NCBI RefSeq assembly: GCF_021129155.1
Contig: NZ_JAJOMC010000026.1
Span: 1-59,681 of the forward strand
Direction: 5' to 3'
DNA length: 59,681 nt
DNA from: Arthrobacter sp. AK04
GTDB taxonomy: Bacteria; Actinomycetota; Actinomycetes; Actinomycetales; Micrococcaceae
This document shows positions 8,816-16,344 of the stretch, one piece after another. A program made the position numbers and the translations under genes. The notes beneath the pieces were generated by a model. The model searched no databases, had not been told where the DNA came from, and saw only the letters and a program-made list of their open reading frames with translations. Position 1 is the stretch's first letter, and the number at the start of each line of letters is the position of its first letter.

Positions 8816-9271
8816 TTAAACCGGAGGGCCCGCGTTGGACTTCAGGTTCTTCATCACCAGCGTGGACGTCAGCCGCTCGACGCCGGGCAGGGACGTAAGC
8901 ACTGCGTCGTAGAAGCGCTGGTACGCGGGCAGGTCCTCCGCGATGACCTTCAGCAGGTAGTCGGGGGAACCGAAGAGCCGCTGGGCCTCCACAATGTTGG
9001 GGTTGTCCGCCACGCGGTTCTCGAAGATCTCCATGGTTGCCTGGTCCACCTGGCGGAGCGTGACAAAAACAATCGCTTCGAATCCCAGGCCAACGGCGGA
9101 GGGGTCGATGTCCGCCTTGTAGCCCCGGATGACGCCCGACCGTTCCAAGTCACGGAGCCGGCGGTGGCAGGGCGCAACCGTCAGGCCCACCTTTGCAGCG
9201 AGCGCCGTGGCCGTCATGCGGCCGTCCTCTTTCAGGTGGCGCAAGATATTTCTGTCAATATGGTCGATCAC
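8816..9271 (-). CDS. Lrp/AsnC family regulator, probable regulator of lysE-type gene
   Basis: A 151-residue protein with an N-terminal winged HTH (IDHIDRNILRHLKEDGRM to HRRLRDLERSGVI) and a C-terminal effector domain containing GSPDYLLKVIAEDLPAYQRF, typical of Lrp. It is divergent from the LysE-type exporter, starting 105 bases away. This arrangement is classical for amino acid export: the regulator senses the accumulating amino acid and induces the exporter. The sequence supports the family and layout; the inducer is inferred. It is only distantly similar to the neighbouring Lrp gene, so recent duplication is unlikely. Confidence 0.9.
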   Translation of the reverse strand: MIDHIDRNILRHLKEDGRMTATALAAKVGLTVAPCHRRLRDLERSGVIRGYKADIDPSAVGLGFEAIVFVTLRQVDQATMEIFENRVADNPNIVEAQRLFGSPDYLLKVIAEDLPAYQRFYDAVLTSLPGVERLTSTLVMKNLKSNAGPPV

Positions 9272-9376
9272 GCAAGAATCTTACCGCCGGCGCTGCTTTG
9301 CCAGCGAAAAGGGACAGCACTTCCGCGTCCAAAGTATCTAGTGTTTCTCCTGTTGGACCGCACCGCAGGAGAAACG

Positions 9377-10030
9377 ATGAACCCCGAGCTTTTTATGGCC
9401 TTTGTGCTGGTGGCCGCCGCCCTTGCCTGCACCCCCGGGGTGGACTGGGCGTACTCCATTGCTGCCGGCCTCAGGCAGCGCAGCTTTGTGCCGGCCGTGG
9501 CGGGGCTCTGCGGCGGATACGTCCTTCACACGGTCCTCCTGGTGGCGGGGCTGGCCGCGGTCCTGACGGGTGCGCCCGGGGTCCTGGGCTGGATCACCCT
9601 GGCCGGCGCCGCGTACCTGATGTGGCTTGGCGTCAGTACCCTCCGCTCCTGGCGGGCAGCAAGCTTCACGGCCGACGGCGGCAGCGGGGGCGGCACGGGG
9701 CTCCGCACCTTCCTTCAGGGGATGGGAACCAGCGGCATCAATCCCAAGGGCCTGCTGTTCTACGTGGCGCTCGTTCCCCAGTTCGTCAGCGCGGACGCGT
9801 CCCTGCCGGTCCCGGTGCAGTCAGGCCTGCTGGGCATGACGTTCGTGCTGCTCGCGGGGCTGGTGTACACCGCCGTCGCCCTGCTGTCCCGCACCCTGCT
9901 CCAGACCCGGCCCGGCGCCGCCCGGACGGTGACGCTGGCCAGTGGAATCATCATGGTGGTCCTGGCGCTGGTGCTCCTTGCCGAGCAGCTGCTGCCGGTC
10001 CTCATGGCTAACACGGGCGCCGCCGGGTAG
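9377..10030 (+). CDS. LysE/RhtB-type amino acid exporter
   Basis: A 217-residue inner-membrane protein with about six hydrophobic segments. The N-terminal signature TPGVDWAYSIAAGLRQRS replaces the usual TPGPD/N of the family, and GTSGINPKGLLFYVALVPQF is the second conserved block. It exports a small amino acid or homoserine derivative by proton exchange. ATG 9377 follows GCAGGAGA at good spacing; the frame runs open to 9164, but that part is antisense to the Lrp gene and not expected to be translated. It is divergent from its likely Lrp regulator and converges six bases from the next gene. Confidence 0.88.
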   Translation: MNPELFMAFVLVAAALACTPGVDWAYSIAAGLRQRSFVPAVAGLCGGYVLHTVLLVAGLAAVLTGAPGVLGWITLAGAAYLMWLGVSTLRSWRAASFTADGGSGGGTGLRTFLQGMGTSGINPKGLLFYVALVPQFVSADASLPVPVQSGLLGMTFVLLAGLVYTAVALLSRTLLQTRPGAARTVTLASGIIMVVLALVLLAEQLLPVLMANTGAAG

Positions 10031-10036
10031 GCCGTT

Positions 10037-11014
10037 CTAGTCGCCGCTGAGCTTCTGCCAGTCCTGTTCCCAGATCCGGCGCATCTCCTCGTCCTTGCGG
10101 ATGGGCACCGGCGCGGCAATCTCCCGCTGCGGCACCGGGTCCTCGCGCCGCCGCCCCCAATCCCGCGGATTGAGCGACCTCCGGCTGGAGTCAAGCAGCA
10201 GCAGTGCCCGGTCAGTGAGGGCGTCGTTGCGCAGCGTCATGTGGGTTTTGCGCCGGCGCAGCACCTCGGTGAGGGTCTGGTTCGCGGCCTCCAGCCGCCC
10301 CTCCCGCCGCAGGGCCCGGGCCCGTACCAGCAGCAGTGCGGCCGAGAGGTCGTCCGCATTGAGCAGCCCGTCGGTCCAGTCGATCACTGTCCGGCTCCTG
10401 CCCAGGGTCAGGGCCAGGGAACAGCGCGCCAGGGCCATGGGGAGCGACGGCGGCAGCCCCGAGAGGGCGTCCAGCGCAGCTTCCGTGCGCCCCGTCTCCC
10501 GCAGCGAGTGCGCCAGTGCCAGGAACACCGATTCCTCGCTGAACAGGACCGGGATCTCCACCCGCTCCGCCAGCTCGATCCGGGTAACGATCCGCGTGAG
10601 GTAGGTCGAAGAGTAGCGGTTGGCCTCGTCCTCGTTCCTGGTGGTGAGGCCGCGCTGGAGAAGCTCCGATGCGCGCGGGTAGCCGCCCTGCTTGTAGACC
10701 AGCAGTCCGGACATGAGGTAGCAGAGACCGGCCCAGCCGGGATAGGCCCGTGCGAGCGTGATCAGCTGCTCGGGCTGGCGGCTGGTGAACACGGCGTCGT
10801 GCACAGCCTTCGCCGGCTTGGACATCATGCGCTTTAGGCGGGGGATTTCACCGTCAACCGAGAGCAGCGAGGGGTGGCGCCCGCCGAGCACGCCGGTGAG
10901 CAGTTCGCCTACTCCCCCGGCAAGATCATGGACCGGGGTGCGCAGCTGCGGCTGGCCGAACGGTGTGAGGTCGCGGCTGTCCCAATAGATCGGTGCAGTG
11001 TCCCCGGCGGTCAT
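10037..11014 (-). CDS. Tetratricopeptide-like protein of unknown function
   Basis: A 325-residue soluble protein, predicted mostly alpha-helical. Residues 75-260 contain several degenerate helical hairpins of TPR style (for example ARAYPGWAGLCYLMSGLLVYKQG, SVFLALAHSLRETGRTEAALDAL and LLVRARALRREGRLEAANQTL). The N-terminus (PIYWDSRDLTPFGQPQ) and the charged, Arg- and Trp-rich C-terminus (MRRIWEQDWQKL) match nothing I know. There is no signal peptide or transmembrane segment. It is last in a loose leftward series with the NTF2-like, DUF456 and malic enzyme genes. Protein-protein scaffolding is the general role of such repeats; no specific function can be given. Confidence 0.7.
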   Translation of the reverse strand: MTAGDTAPIYWDSRDLTPFGQPQLRTPVHDLAGGVGELLTGVLGGRHPSLLSVDGEIPRLKRMMSKPAKAVHDAVFTSRQPEQLITLARAYPGWAGLCYLMSGLLVYKQGGYPRASELLQRGLTTRNEDEANRYSSTYLTRIVTRIELAERVEIPVLFSEESVFLALAHSLRETGRTEAALDALSGLPPSLPMALARCSLALTLGRSRTVIDWTDGLLNADDLSAALLLVRARALRREGRLEAANQTLTEVLRRRKTHMTLRNDALTDRALLLLDSSRRSLNPRDWGRRREDPVPQREIAAPVPIRKDEEMRRIWEQDWQKLSGD

Positions 11015-11083
11015 CTTTCCATGTTAACCGTGCACAGCCGCCCGCGCCGAGGCCCGGCTTCCGGCCCGACACCACAGACAGGC

Positions 11084-11458
11084 TTAGGCCCGCTCCATGA
11101 ACCATTCGGTGAAAGCGGCGGCGCGGCCTTCACCGTCGAACCGGATGACCCACAGGTTGTCGTAGGAGGGCCTCCCGGCGGAGTAGGTAGTCACGCCCTG
11201 GACGAAGGCGGTGTCAGCGTCCGCACCGAGGAGCTGCCACGAGAAGGTCCAGTCTCCCGGCTCGTCCCGGGCCGCTAACCAGCCGTCCACGATGCCGTCC
11301 CGGCCCAGCCACGGGTCCGGATCGCCCGGCCGCCTCTCGTACCGCGCGTCCTCCGTAAAAAGGTCCCGGATATCCCCGGGCAGATTGCTGGCCCAGGCCG
11401 CCTGGTATTTTTCCATCCAGGCGTGCACGTGATTCCGGGCTGAACGTTGGTCCGTCAT
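11084..11458 (-). CDS. NTF2-like (SnoaL-type) protein
   Basis: A 124-residue single-domain protein with the cone-shaped NTF2-like fold pattern: an N-terminal helix HVHAWMEKYQAAWASN, DIRDLFTEDARYERRP, a helix with GIVDGWLAARDEPGDW, then strands ending in NLWVIRFDGEGRAAAFTEWFMER. Such proteins bind or isomerise small hydrophobic molecules, but many have no known substrate. It lies 42 bases downstream of the DUF456 gene on the same strand. The fold call is sound; the function is open. Confidence 0.8.
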   Translation of the reverse strand: MTDQRSARNHVHAWMEKYQAAWASNLPGDIRDLFTEDARYERRPGDPDPWLGRDGIVDGWLAARDEPGDWTFSWQLLGADADTAFVQGVTTYSAGRPSYDNLWVIRFDGEGRAAAFTEWFMERA

Positions 11459-11500
11459 GCTGCCGTTCTACGCCCTGCCGCGTCCAGGCCGCAAGCTCTT

Positions 11501-12004
11501 TCAGCCGTTGGCGGCAGCGACCCAGACGCCGATCACCCAGGTGCTGGCGGCGAGGCAGGCCAGGCCAAACTCGGCAAGCATGCCCAGCCCGGTGGCTTTG
11601 AGGGCGGCCCAACTGGAAGTTGTTGCGGAACCGATGTTCCGGGTGCGCAGGAATTCGCTCAGCAGCAGGCCCGCGGCAAAACCCACAAAAAGCCCCACCA
11701 CGGGAATGATGAACATGCCCACCACGCCCGCCACCAGGGCAACGGCGATGCTTCGGCTCGGAATGGCGTGCTCCTTGAGCTTCCGGCCCGTGAGGACAGC
11801 GCTGGCGGCGATGCCCGCCACCACGAACACCATGGCCACCGCGAACACCACCCAGCCCGCAGTGCCGGCCCCGCCCCAGATGGCCCAGGCGAGCAGGCCC
11901 GCGCCGATCAGGATGCTGCCGGGGAGGACCGGAATCACGGTGCCCGCCACGCCCACAAGGATTGCCAGGCCGCACAGGATGGTCACCACAGTTTCCGCGT
12001 TCAT
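11501..12004 (-). CDS. DUF456 membrane protein
   Basis: A 167-residue integral membrane protein with about five hydrophobic segments. The start (VVTILCGLAILVGVAGTVIPVLPGS) and the central FIIPVVGLFVGFAAGLLLSEF are the recognised DUF456 blocks, with the conserved proline/glycine PVLPGS. No enzymatic motif is present. The family is widespread in actinobacteria and has no established role. It starts 36 bases from the terminator hairpin of the malic enzyme gene and probably has its own promoter. Confidence 0.82.
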   Translation of the reverse strand: MNAETVVTILCGLAILVGVAGTVIPVLPGSILIGAGLLAWAIWGGAGTAGWVVFAVAMVFVVAGIAASAVLTGRKLKEHAIPSRSIAVALVAGVVGMFIIPVVGLFVGFAAGLLLSEFLRTRNIGSATTSSWAALKATGLGMLAEFGLACLAASTWVIGVWVAAANG

Positions 12005-12039
12005 GGGTCCCAGTCTATGGTTGGCGCCCGCTTAGCCCC

Positions 12040-12079
12040 CGACGGCGGCGCCTCCCGCGCAGGGGAGGCACCGCCGTCG
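12040..12079 (-). terminator. Hairpin terminator of malic enzyme gene
   Basis: Sixteen-base arms at 12040-12055 and 12064-12079 pair at 15 positions; the stem base is CGACGGCGG/CCGCCGTCG. It begins 25 bases after the malic enzyme stop on the minus strand. Its base and flank (CGCTTA..CCCGACGGCGG) closely resemble the hairpin at 662-712. Confidence 0.75.
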
Positions 12080-12103
12080 TGCGTTCCTTTGGGGGAACGG
12101 GCG

Positions 12104-13303
12104 CTACCCGGCTTCCACGGCGGCCGCGACAGCCGCCGTCACGGCAGGGGCAACCCGCGGATCCAGGGGGCTGGGCACAATGTAGTCCGCCGAGAGGTCC
12201 TCCGCCGCAAGATCGGCGATGGCGTAGGCTGCCGCGAGCTTCATGGCCGGGGTGATGCGGCGGGCGCCGGCGTCCAGGGCGCCGCGGAAGATCCCCGGGA
12301 AGGCCAGGACGTTGTTGATCTGGTTGGGGAAGTCGCTGCGGCCGGTGGCCACCACGGCGGCATACTTCACGGCGACCTCGGGAAGCACTTCAGGATCCGG
12401 GTTGGAGAGTGCGAAGACGATGGCATCCTGGTTCATGAGCTTCAGGTGCTCCTCGTCCAGCTTGGAGGAGGAAACCCCGATGAAGACGTCGGCTCCGGCG
12501 AGGGCCTCGGCGGGGCCGCCTTCCACGCCGCGGGGGTTGCTGCGGCCGGCGATGTCTGTCTTCTTGCTGGCGGTGTCCGCGGCAAGGTCTTTGCGGGCGC
12601 TGTTGATGACGCCGCGGGAGTCCAGCAGGACGACATCGGTAATGCCGGCGGCCAGCAGGATTTCGGCGACGGCGATGCCGGCAGCGCCTGCGCCGGAAAC
12701 CACCACGCGGAGGCTTTCCAGGCCGCGGCCGGTTACCTTGGCGGCGTTGGTCAGGGCGGCGAGGGCAACGACGGCGGTGCCGTGCTGGTCATCGTGCATG
12801 ACGGGGCAGTCCAGCGCCTCGATGAGCTTCTCCTCCAACTCGAAGCAGCGGGGCGCGGAGATGTCCTCCAGGTTGACGGCGCCGAAGCTGGGGCGCAGGC
12901 GGACCAGGGTCTCCACGATCTCGTCCACGTCGGTGGTGTTGAGGACCAGGGGGATCGAGTCGAGATCGCCGAAGGTCTTGAACAGGGCGGACTTGCCCTC
13001 CATAACGGGGAGTGAGGCGCTGGCTCCGATGTTGCCGAGGCCCAGGACGGCTGTCCCGTCGCTGACCACCACCACAAGCCGCTGGGCCCAGGTGAGCGTG
13101 CGTGCGAGTTCGGGCTTGGCATGGATGGCGCGGCTCACCTCAGCCACTCCGGGGGTGTAGGCGATGGACAGGTCCCGCTTGTTGGACAGCGGGACGGTGC
13201 TGGCGATGGAGAGCTTGCCACCCTGGTGGGCGTCGAAGATCTCGGCTTCGGTCAGGGCGGTGGCTGCGGAATTGTCGGTTGCTGCAAGTGCGTCAATGGA
13301 CAC
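12104..13303 (-). CDS. NAD(P)-dependent malic enzyme
   Basis: A 399-residue enzyme for oxidative decarboxylation of malate to pyruvate, linking the TCA cycle with glycolysis. It shows the short bacterial malic enzyme pattern: SIAYTPGVAEVSRAI (catalytic Tyr), VVVSDGTAVLGLGNIG, metal site CPVMHDDQHGTAVV, Rossmann VVSGAGAAGIAVAEI, and FALSNPDPE. I chose GTG 13303 because AGGAGA lies seven bases upstream; the open frame reaches 13450 but that extension is Arg/Pro-rich and unlike the family. Cofactor preference cannot be read. A short hairpin (13458-13473) is present in the 280-base region upstream, where I find no clear -35/-10 pair. Confidence 0.92.
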   Translation of the reverse strand: MSIDALAATDNSAATALTEAEIFDAHQGGKLSIASTVPLSNKRDLSIAYTPGVAEVSRAIHAKPELARTLTWAQRLVVVVSDGTAVLGLGNIGASASLPVMEGKSALFKTFGDLDSIPLVLNTTDVDEIVETLVRLRPSFGAVNLEDISAPRCFELEEKLIEALDCPVMHDDQHGTAVVALAALTNAAKVTGRGLESLRVVVSGAGAAGIAVAEILLAAGITDVVLLDSRGVINSARKDLAADTASKKTDIAGRSNPRGVEGGPAEALAGADVFIGVSSSKLDEEHLKLMNQDAIVFALSNPDPEVLPEVAVKYAAVVATGRSDFPNQINNVLAFPGIFRGALDAGARRITPAMKLAAAYAIADLAAEDLSADYIVPSPLDPRVAPAVTAAVAAAVEAG

Positions 13304-13582
13304 GTCGTTGTCTCCTGGTGCTGGCCGTGGGCGCACGGCTCGTGGGGCATGAGCCGTTGGCTCGGCGGTGGCTAGAGTGCGGCAGGATACCCAGGGGTGG
13401 CGGGCCCGTGGAAGCTTGGGGGATTGGTCCCCGCTGCTCCGTTTGGACAATCGTAGGGCCCGCCAAAGCGGGCGCCGGGTGACTTGACACCAATATAAGG
13501 CTGCCTAAGCGTTTTATCCGGGCAGGATGTGGCCCACGTCACGGCATTATGGCTGATTTAAGGCCGAATTGGTCTAGACCTG

Positions 13583-14197
13583 TTACGCGCTTTGGTGGAG
13601 TGTGTAGCCGGGCTCACGGGCCGGCGCAAGACGGTCGCACGCCTTTTTGAGGTCCTCTTCCGCCTCAAAGAGGGACAGCCGGCGGTTGCGGACAGAGTGG
13701 ACCAGACCAGTGATGGCCAGCAGCAGCACGCGTGCGGCTGTGGCATCGCCGGAAGCCGCGGCAACCGCTCTTTCACTCAGCGCGTCGATGTCACGCAGGA
13801 GCGCGGTGGTATCCCGCTCCGGGAGGTAGACACCGCGGCTAAGGCACTGCTCCACCGCGGGTTGCATCACCCGCATATGGAAGATCTCCATCACCACGTT
13901 GCTGAGGGCCCTGCTGCGGAAGCGCGCCGCCGTGGCCTGTCCGGTTCCCTGGAGTTCCTCCAGCTGGTGGCGGTAGAGCGCGAGCATCAGGTGCGCCGGG
14001 GAGGGAAAGTACCGGTAGAGGGTACCCAGCGGCACGTCCGCCCTGGCCGCCACGTCACCCATGTCCACAGAACCCAGGCCTTTGCGCGCAAACCCACCTG
14101 CAGCTTCCAGGATCTTGGTATAGCGGTGCCTCTGGCGCGGTGCTGAAGGCCTCGGGGCCATGGGCGGATGGTCTGAAATGGTGTCTGGCATCAGCAT
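13583..14197 (-). CDS. TetR family transcriptional regulator
   Basis: A 204-residue repressor-type protein. The HTH occupies about residues 24-68 (ILEAAGGFARKGLGSVDMGD, then VAARADVPLGTLYRYFPSPAHL). The helical effector domain follows. The recognition region resembles the KstR-like group, but the ligand cannot be assigned. It lies 133 bases downstream of an MFS carrier on the same strand and may control it. ATG 14197 or ATG 14191 (two codons later) could be the start. Confidence 0.85.
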   Translation of the reverse strand: MLMPDTISDHPPMAPRPSAPRQRHRYTKILEAAGGFARKGLGSVDMGDVAARADVPLGTLYRYFPSPAHLMLALYRHQLEELQGTGQATAARFRSRALSNVVMEIFHMRVMQPAVEQCLSRGVYLPERDTTALLRDIDALSERAVAAASGDATAARVLLLAITGLVHSVRNRRLSLFEAEEDLKKACDRLAPAREPGYTLHQSA

Positions 14198-14330
14198 TTC
14201 CGGGGTTGTGTTCCTATGGTGCAGCAGCCACGGTCATCCCCTACCGGACCGCCGGCAAATCCGGTTCAACTATACGGCACGACAGTGTGCCGTAATTAGT
14301 CAGCGGCCTTAGTTCTTGCCCCTCCGCAGG

Positions 14331-15617
14331 TTAGCGGACACCCTTGATTTTCACCACGAAAACGGCGCCAAGGAGGCCCATGACAGCCGCAGTAATGAAC
14401 AGCGTGAAGTACCCCCCGAAGTACGTCACCGCGAGGAACGCGAGGCCGGTCGCGAACACCTGCGGCAGCGAGGCGGCCACGTTAATGACCCCCATATCCT
14501 TGCCACGGTCGGCGGCCTGCGGCAGCACCTGCGTCAGCAGCGCAAAGTCAACGGCCTGGTAGGCGCCGAACCCCAAGCCGAGGATGGCGGCGCCAACCAG
14601 GGCGCCGGTCCATACTGGGAAAAACGCCAGAGTGAGGCCCGCGAGGGCAATGAGGACTGAGGATCCGATCACAAACGGCTTCCGCCGGCCCAGCCGGTCG
14701 CTCCACGGCCCCGCGATCACCGCAGTAACCATCACCAATGCCGCATAAATGCCGGTCAGGATCAGGACTCCCAGCGCCGGGTTCTCAAGCTTGAGGACGT
14801 CCCCGAGGAAAAAGATCAGGTACACAATGGTCAACTGGTTGCAGACGTTCACCAAGAAGCGGGTGAGCCAGGCCCAGGCGAAGTCCGGGTGGCGGGCCGG
14901 GCTGATCCAGAAGCCGCGGAGGAAGCTGCGCCACGAGAGAGGCGGGCGGAGCGCCCTCGGCAACGGCGGGTCATTCCGGTGGAACAGGTACGGCAGCACC
15001 GAGAGCAGCAGGGCGGCAGCACACAGGGCGTACCCCACCATGTAGTTTCCCGACACCACCGCCCCGAATAATGAGCCTAGGAGGATGCCCGCTGTTTGGC
15101 CCAGGGCCGCAACTCCCCCCACTCCGCCGCGCTGCAGCACCGGCACCCGGTCCGGTATGGCGGCGGTAATGGCCGCGTAGGCCGCGTTGGCACCCAGTTG
15201 GACCAGGCACCAGAAGAGGACCATCAGGGCAACAGCCGTGGCCCCGGACAACGCCAGCAACGCTGCCGTGGCCAGGACGGCACCGCCCAGTACCCAGGGG
15301 GCACGCCGGCCGAAGCCCGAGACCGTCCGGTCAGACAGCGCCCCGAACAGCGGGTTGGCTACCAGGGATACGGCGGCACCGCACCCAAGTACGAGGGAGG
15401 CGATGGCTTCCTTGTTTGTTTCGTCGATGCCAATGGCCTGCTCGGCGATAAAGATGTTGATAGGCCCGAAGAACGCGGCGTTGATGCCGACGTTGACCAG
15501 CACCAGCCCCGTGACCCACCGCGCGGTGACCTTCGCCGTCGGCTCGGCGAGCGCCGCCGTCGTACCCTGCGCCCCGGCTCCCTGATCCAGCGGTGCGGGC
15601 GTATCGGACAGACTCAT
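14331..15617 (-). CDS. MFS transporter, sugar-type
   Basis: A 428-residue protein with twelve hydrophobic segments in two halves. The motif GALSDRTVSGFGRRAPWVLGG after TM2, and SDRLGRRKPFVIGS in the second half, are the cytoplasmic loops of the major facilitator superfamily; the form DRT..GRRxPW is found in the GPH-like/sucrose carrier group. A role in glycoside uptake is possible but not proven. It is divergent from the RraA-family gene, 119 bases apart. The TetR gene follows it on the same strand. Confidence 0.83.
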   Translation of the reverse strand: MSLSDTPAPLDQGAGAQGTTAALAEPTAKVTARWVTGLVLVNVGINAAFFGPINIFIAEQAIGIDETNKEAIASLVLGCGAAVSLVANPLFGALSDRTVSGFGRRAPWVLGGAVLATAALLALSGATAVALMVLFWCLVQLGANAAYAAITAAIPDRVPVLQRGGVGGVAALGQTAGILLGSLFGAVVSGNYMVGYALCAAALLLSVLPYLFHRNDPPLPRALRPPLSWRSFLRGFWISPARHPDFAWAWLTRFLVNVCNQLTIVYLIFFLGDVLKLENPALGVLILTGIYAALVMVTAVIAGPWSDRLGRRKPFVIGSSVLIALAGLTLAFFPVWTGALVGAAILGLGFGAYQAVDFALLTQVLPQAADRGKDMGVINVAASLPQVFATGLAFLAVTYFGGYFTLFITAAVMGLLGAVFVVKIKGVR

Positions 15618-15736
15618 AACGTGTTCCCCCGGCTGCGGCTAAATGGCGACGGAGTCAGACTATCGTGGGCGGTACCGCCCCGCCGGGTATGACGGCGGCG
15701 GCCACCAGGACGGCCACGAGCATCGAGGAGAACACC

Positions 15737-16237
15737 ATGAGCGCAGCGTCAACGCCGGCGGAGGGCACCGCCGCCGTCAACACGGCGGACCTGTACGACG
15801 AACGCGGAGACGAGCTGGCGTCCATATCGCTGCAGTTCCAGTCCCTGGGCGGCCGCTCCCACTTCAGCGGACAGGCGCGGACCATCCGCTGCTTCCAGGA
15901 CAACGCCCTGGTGAAGTCCACCCTGGCAACGCCCGGCAACGGCCAGGTGCTGGTGGTGGACGGCGGCGGCTCCCTGGGCACGGCCCTGATGGGGGACATG
16001 ATCGCCGAGAGCGCCGTGGCGAACGGCTGGGCCGGCGTCGTTATCAACGGGGCGATCCGCGACCGCGAGGCAATTGCCGCCCTGGACCTCGGCGTGAAGG
16101 CCTTGGGCAGCAACCCCCGCAAGAGCGCCAAGGCCGGCGCCGGCGAGGTGGATGTGGATGTGGAGATCGACGGCGTGGCCATCCGTCCCGGGTGCATGAT
16201 CTGGTGCGACCCGGACGGCATCCTCGTAGAGCGGTAG
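15737..16237 (+). CDS. rraA: RraA family protein / HMG-CHA aldolase
   Basis: A 166-residue protein of the RraA fold. Motifs are VVDGGGSLGTALMGDMIAE and NGWAGVVINGAIRDREAIAALDLGVKALGSNP; the Arg-Asp of GAIRD is needed for pyruvate aldolase activity in HMG/CHA aldolases. Proteins of this length are named ribonuclease E regulator A in E. coli, but the aldolase activity (4-hydroxy-4-methyl-2-oxoglutarate to pyruvate) or oxaloacetate decarboxylase activity is more plausible where the catalytic pair is kept. ATG 15737 has GAGGAG seven bases upstream; the 24 extra in-frame residues from 15665 are not family-like. No ring-cleavage genes are nearby. Confidence 0.87.
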   Translation: MSAASTPAEGTAAVNTADLYDERGDELASISLQFQSLGGRSHFSGQARTIRCFQDNALVKSTLATPGNGQVLVVDGGGSLGTALMGDMIAESAVANGWAGVVINGAIRDREAIAALDLGVKALGSNPRKSAKAGAGEVDVDVEIDGVAIRPGCMIWCDPDGILVER

Positions 16238-16287
16238 CGCCGGGCTGGAAAAGTTTCTCCGGGGGAGAGGAATAGGACCGGGCATAC

Positions 16288-16310
16288 GATAGTTACTGAA
16301 AGCAACTATC
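16288..16310. promoter_or_regulatory. Palindromic operator upstream of DHA2 exporter
   Basis: Arms GATAGTTACT (16288-16297) and AGCAACTATC (16301-16310) pair at 9 of 10 positions around GAA. A -10-like TATCAT (16307-16312) overlaps the right arm; the -35 is not convincing. The layout fits a MarR- or TetR-type repressor site 34 bases before the exporter start. No regulator gene is adjacent. Confidence 0.7.
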
Positions 16311-16344
16311 ATTGCGTGATCCCTTTCCTTCCCCTGGAGTACCC

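Noticed and set aside
11447..13015. A 522-codon open frame on the plus strand
   Set aside because: It is antisense to DUF456 and malic enzyme, both clear families; its composition (Gly, His, Asp) is typical of a shadow frame.
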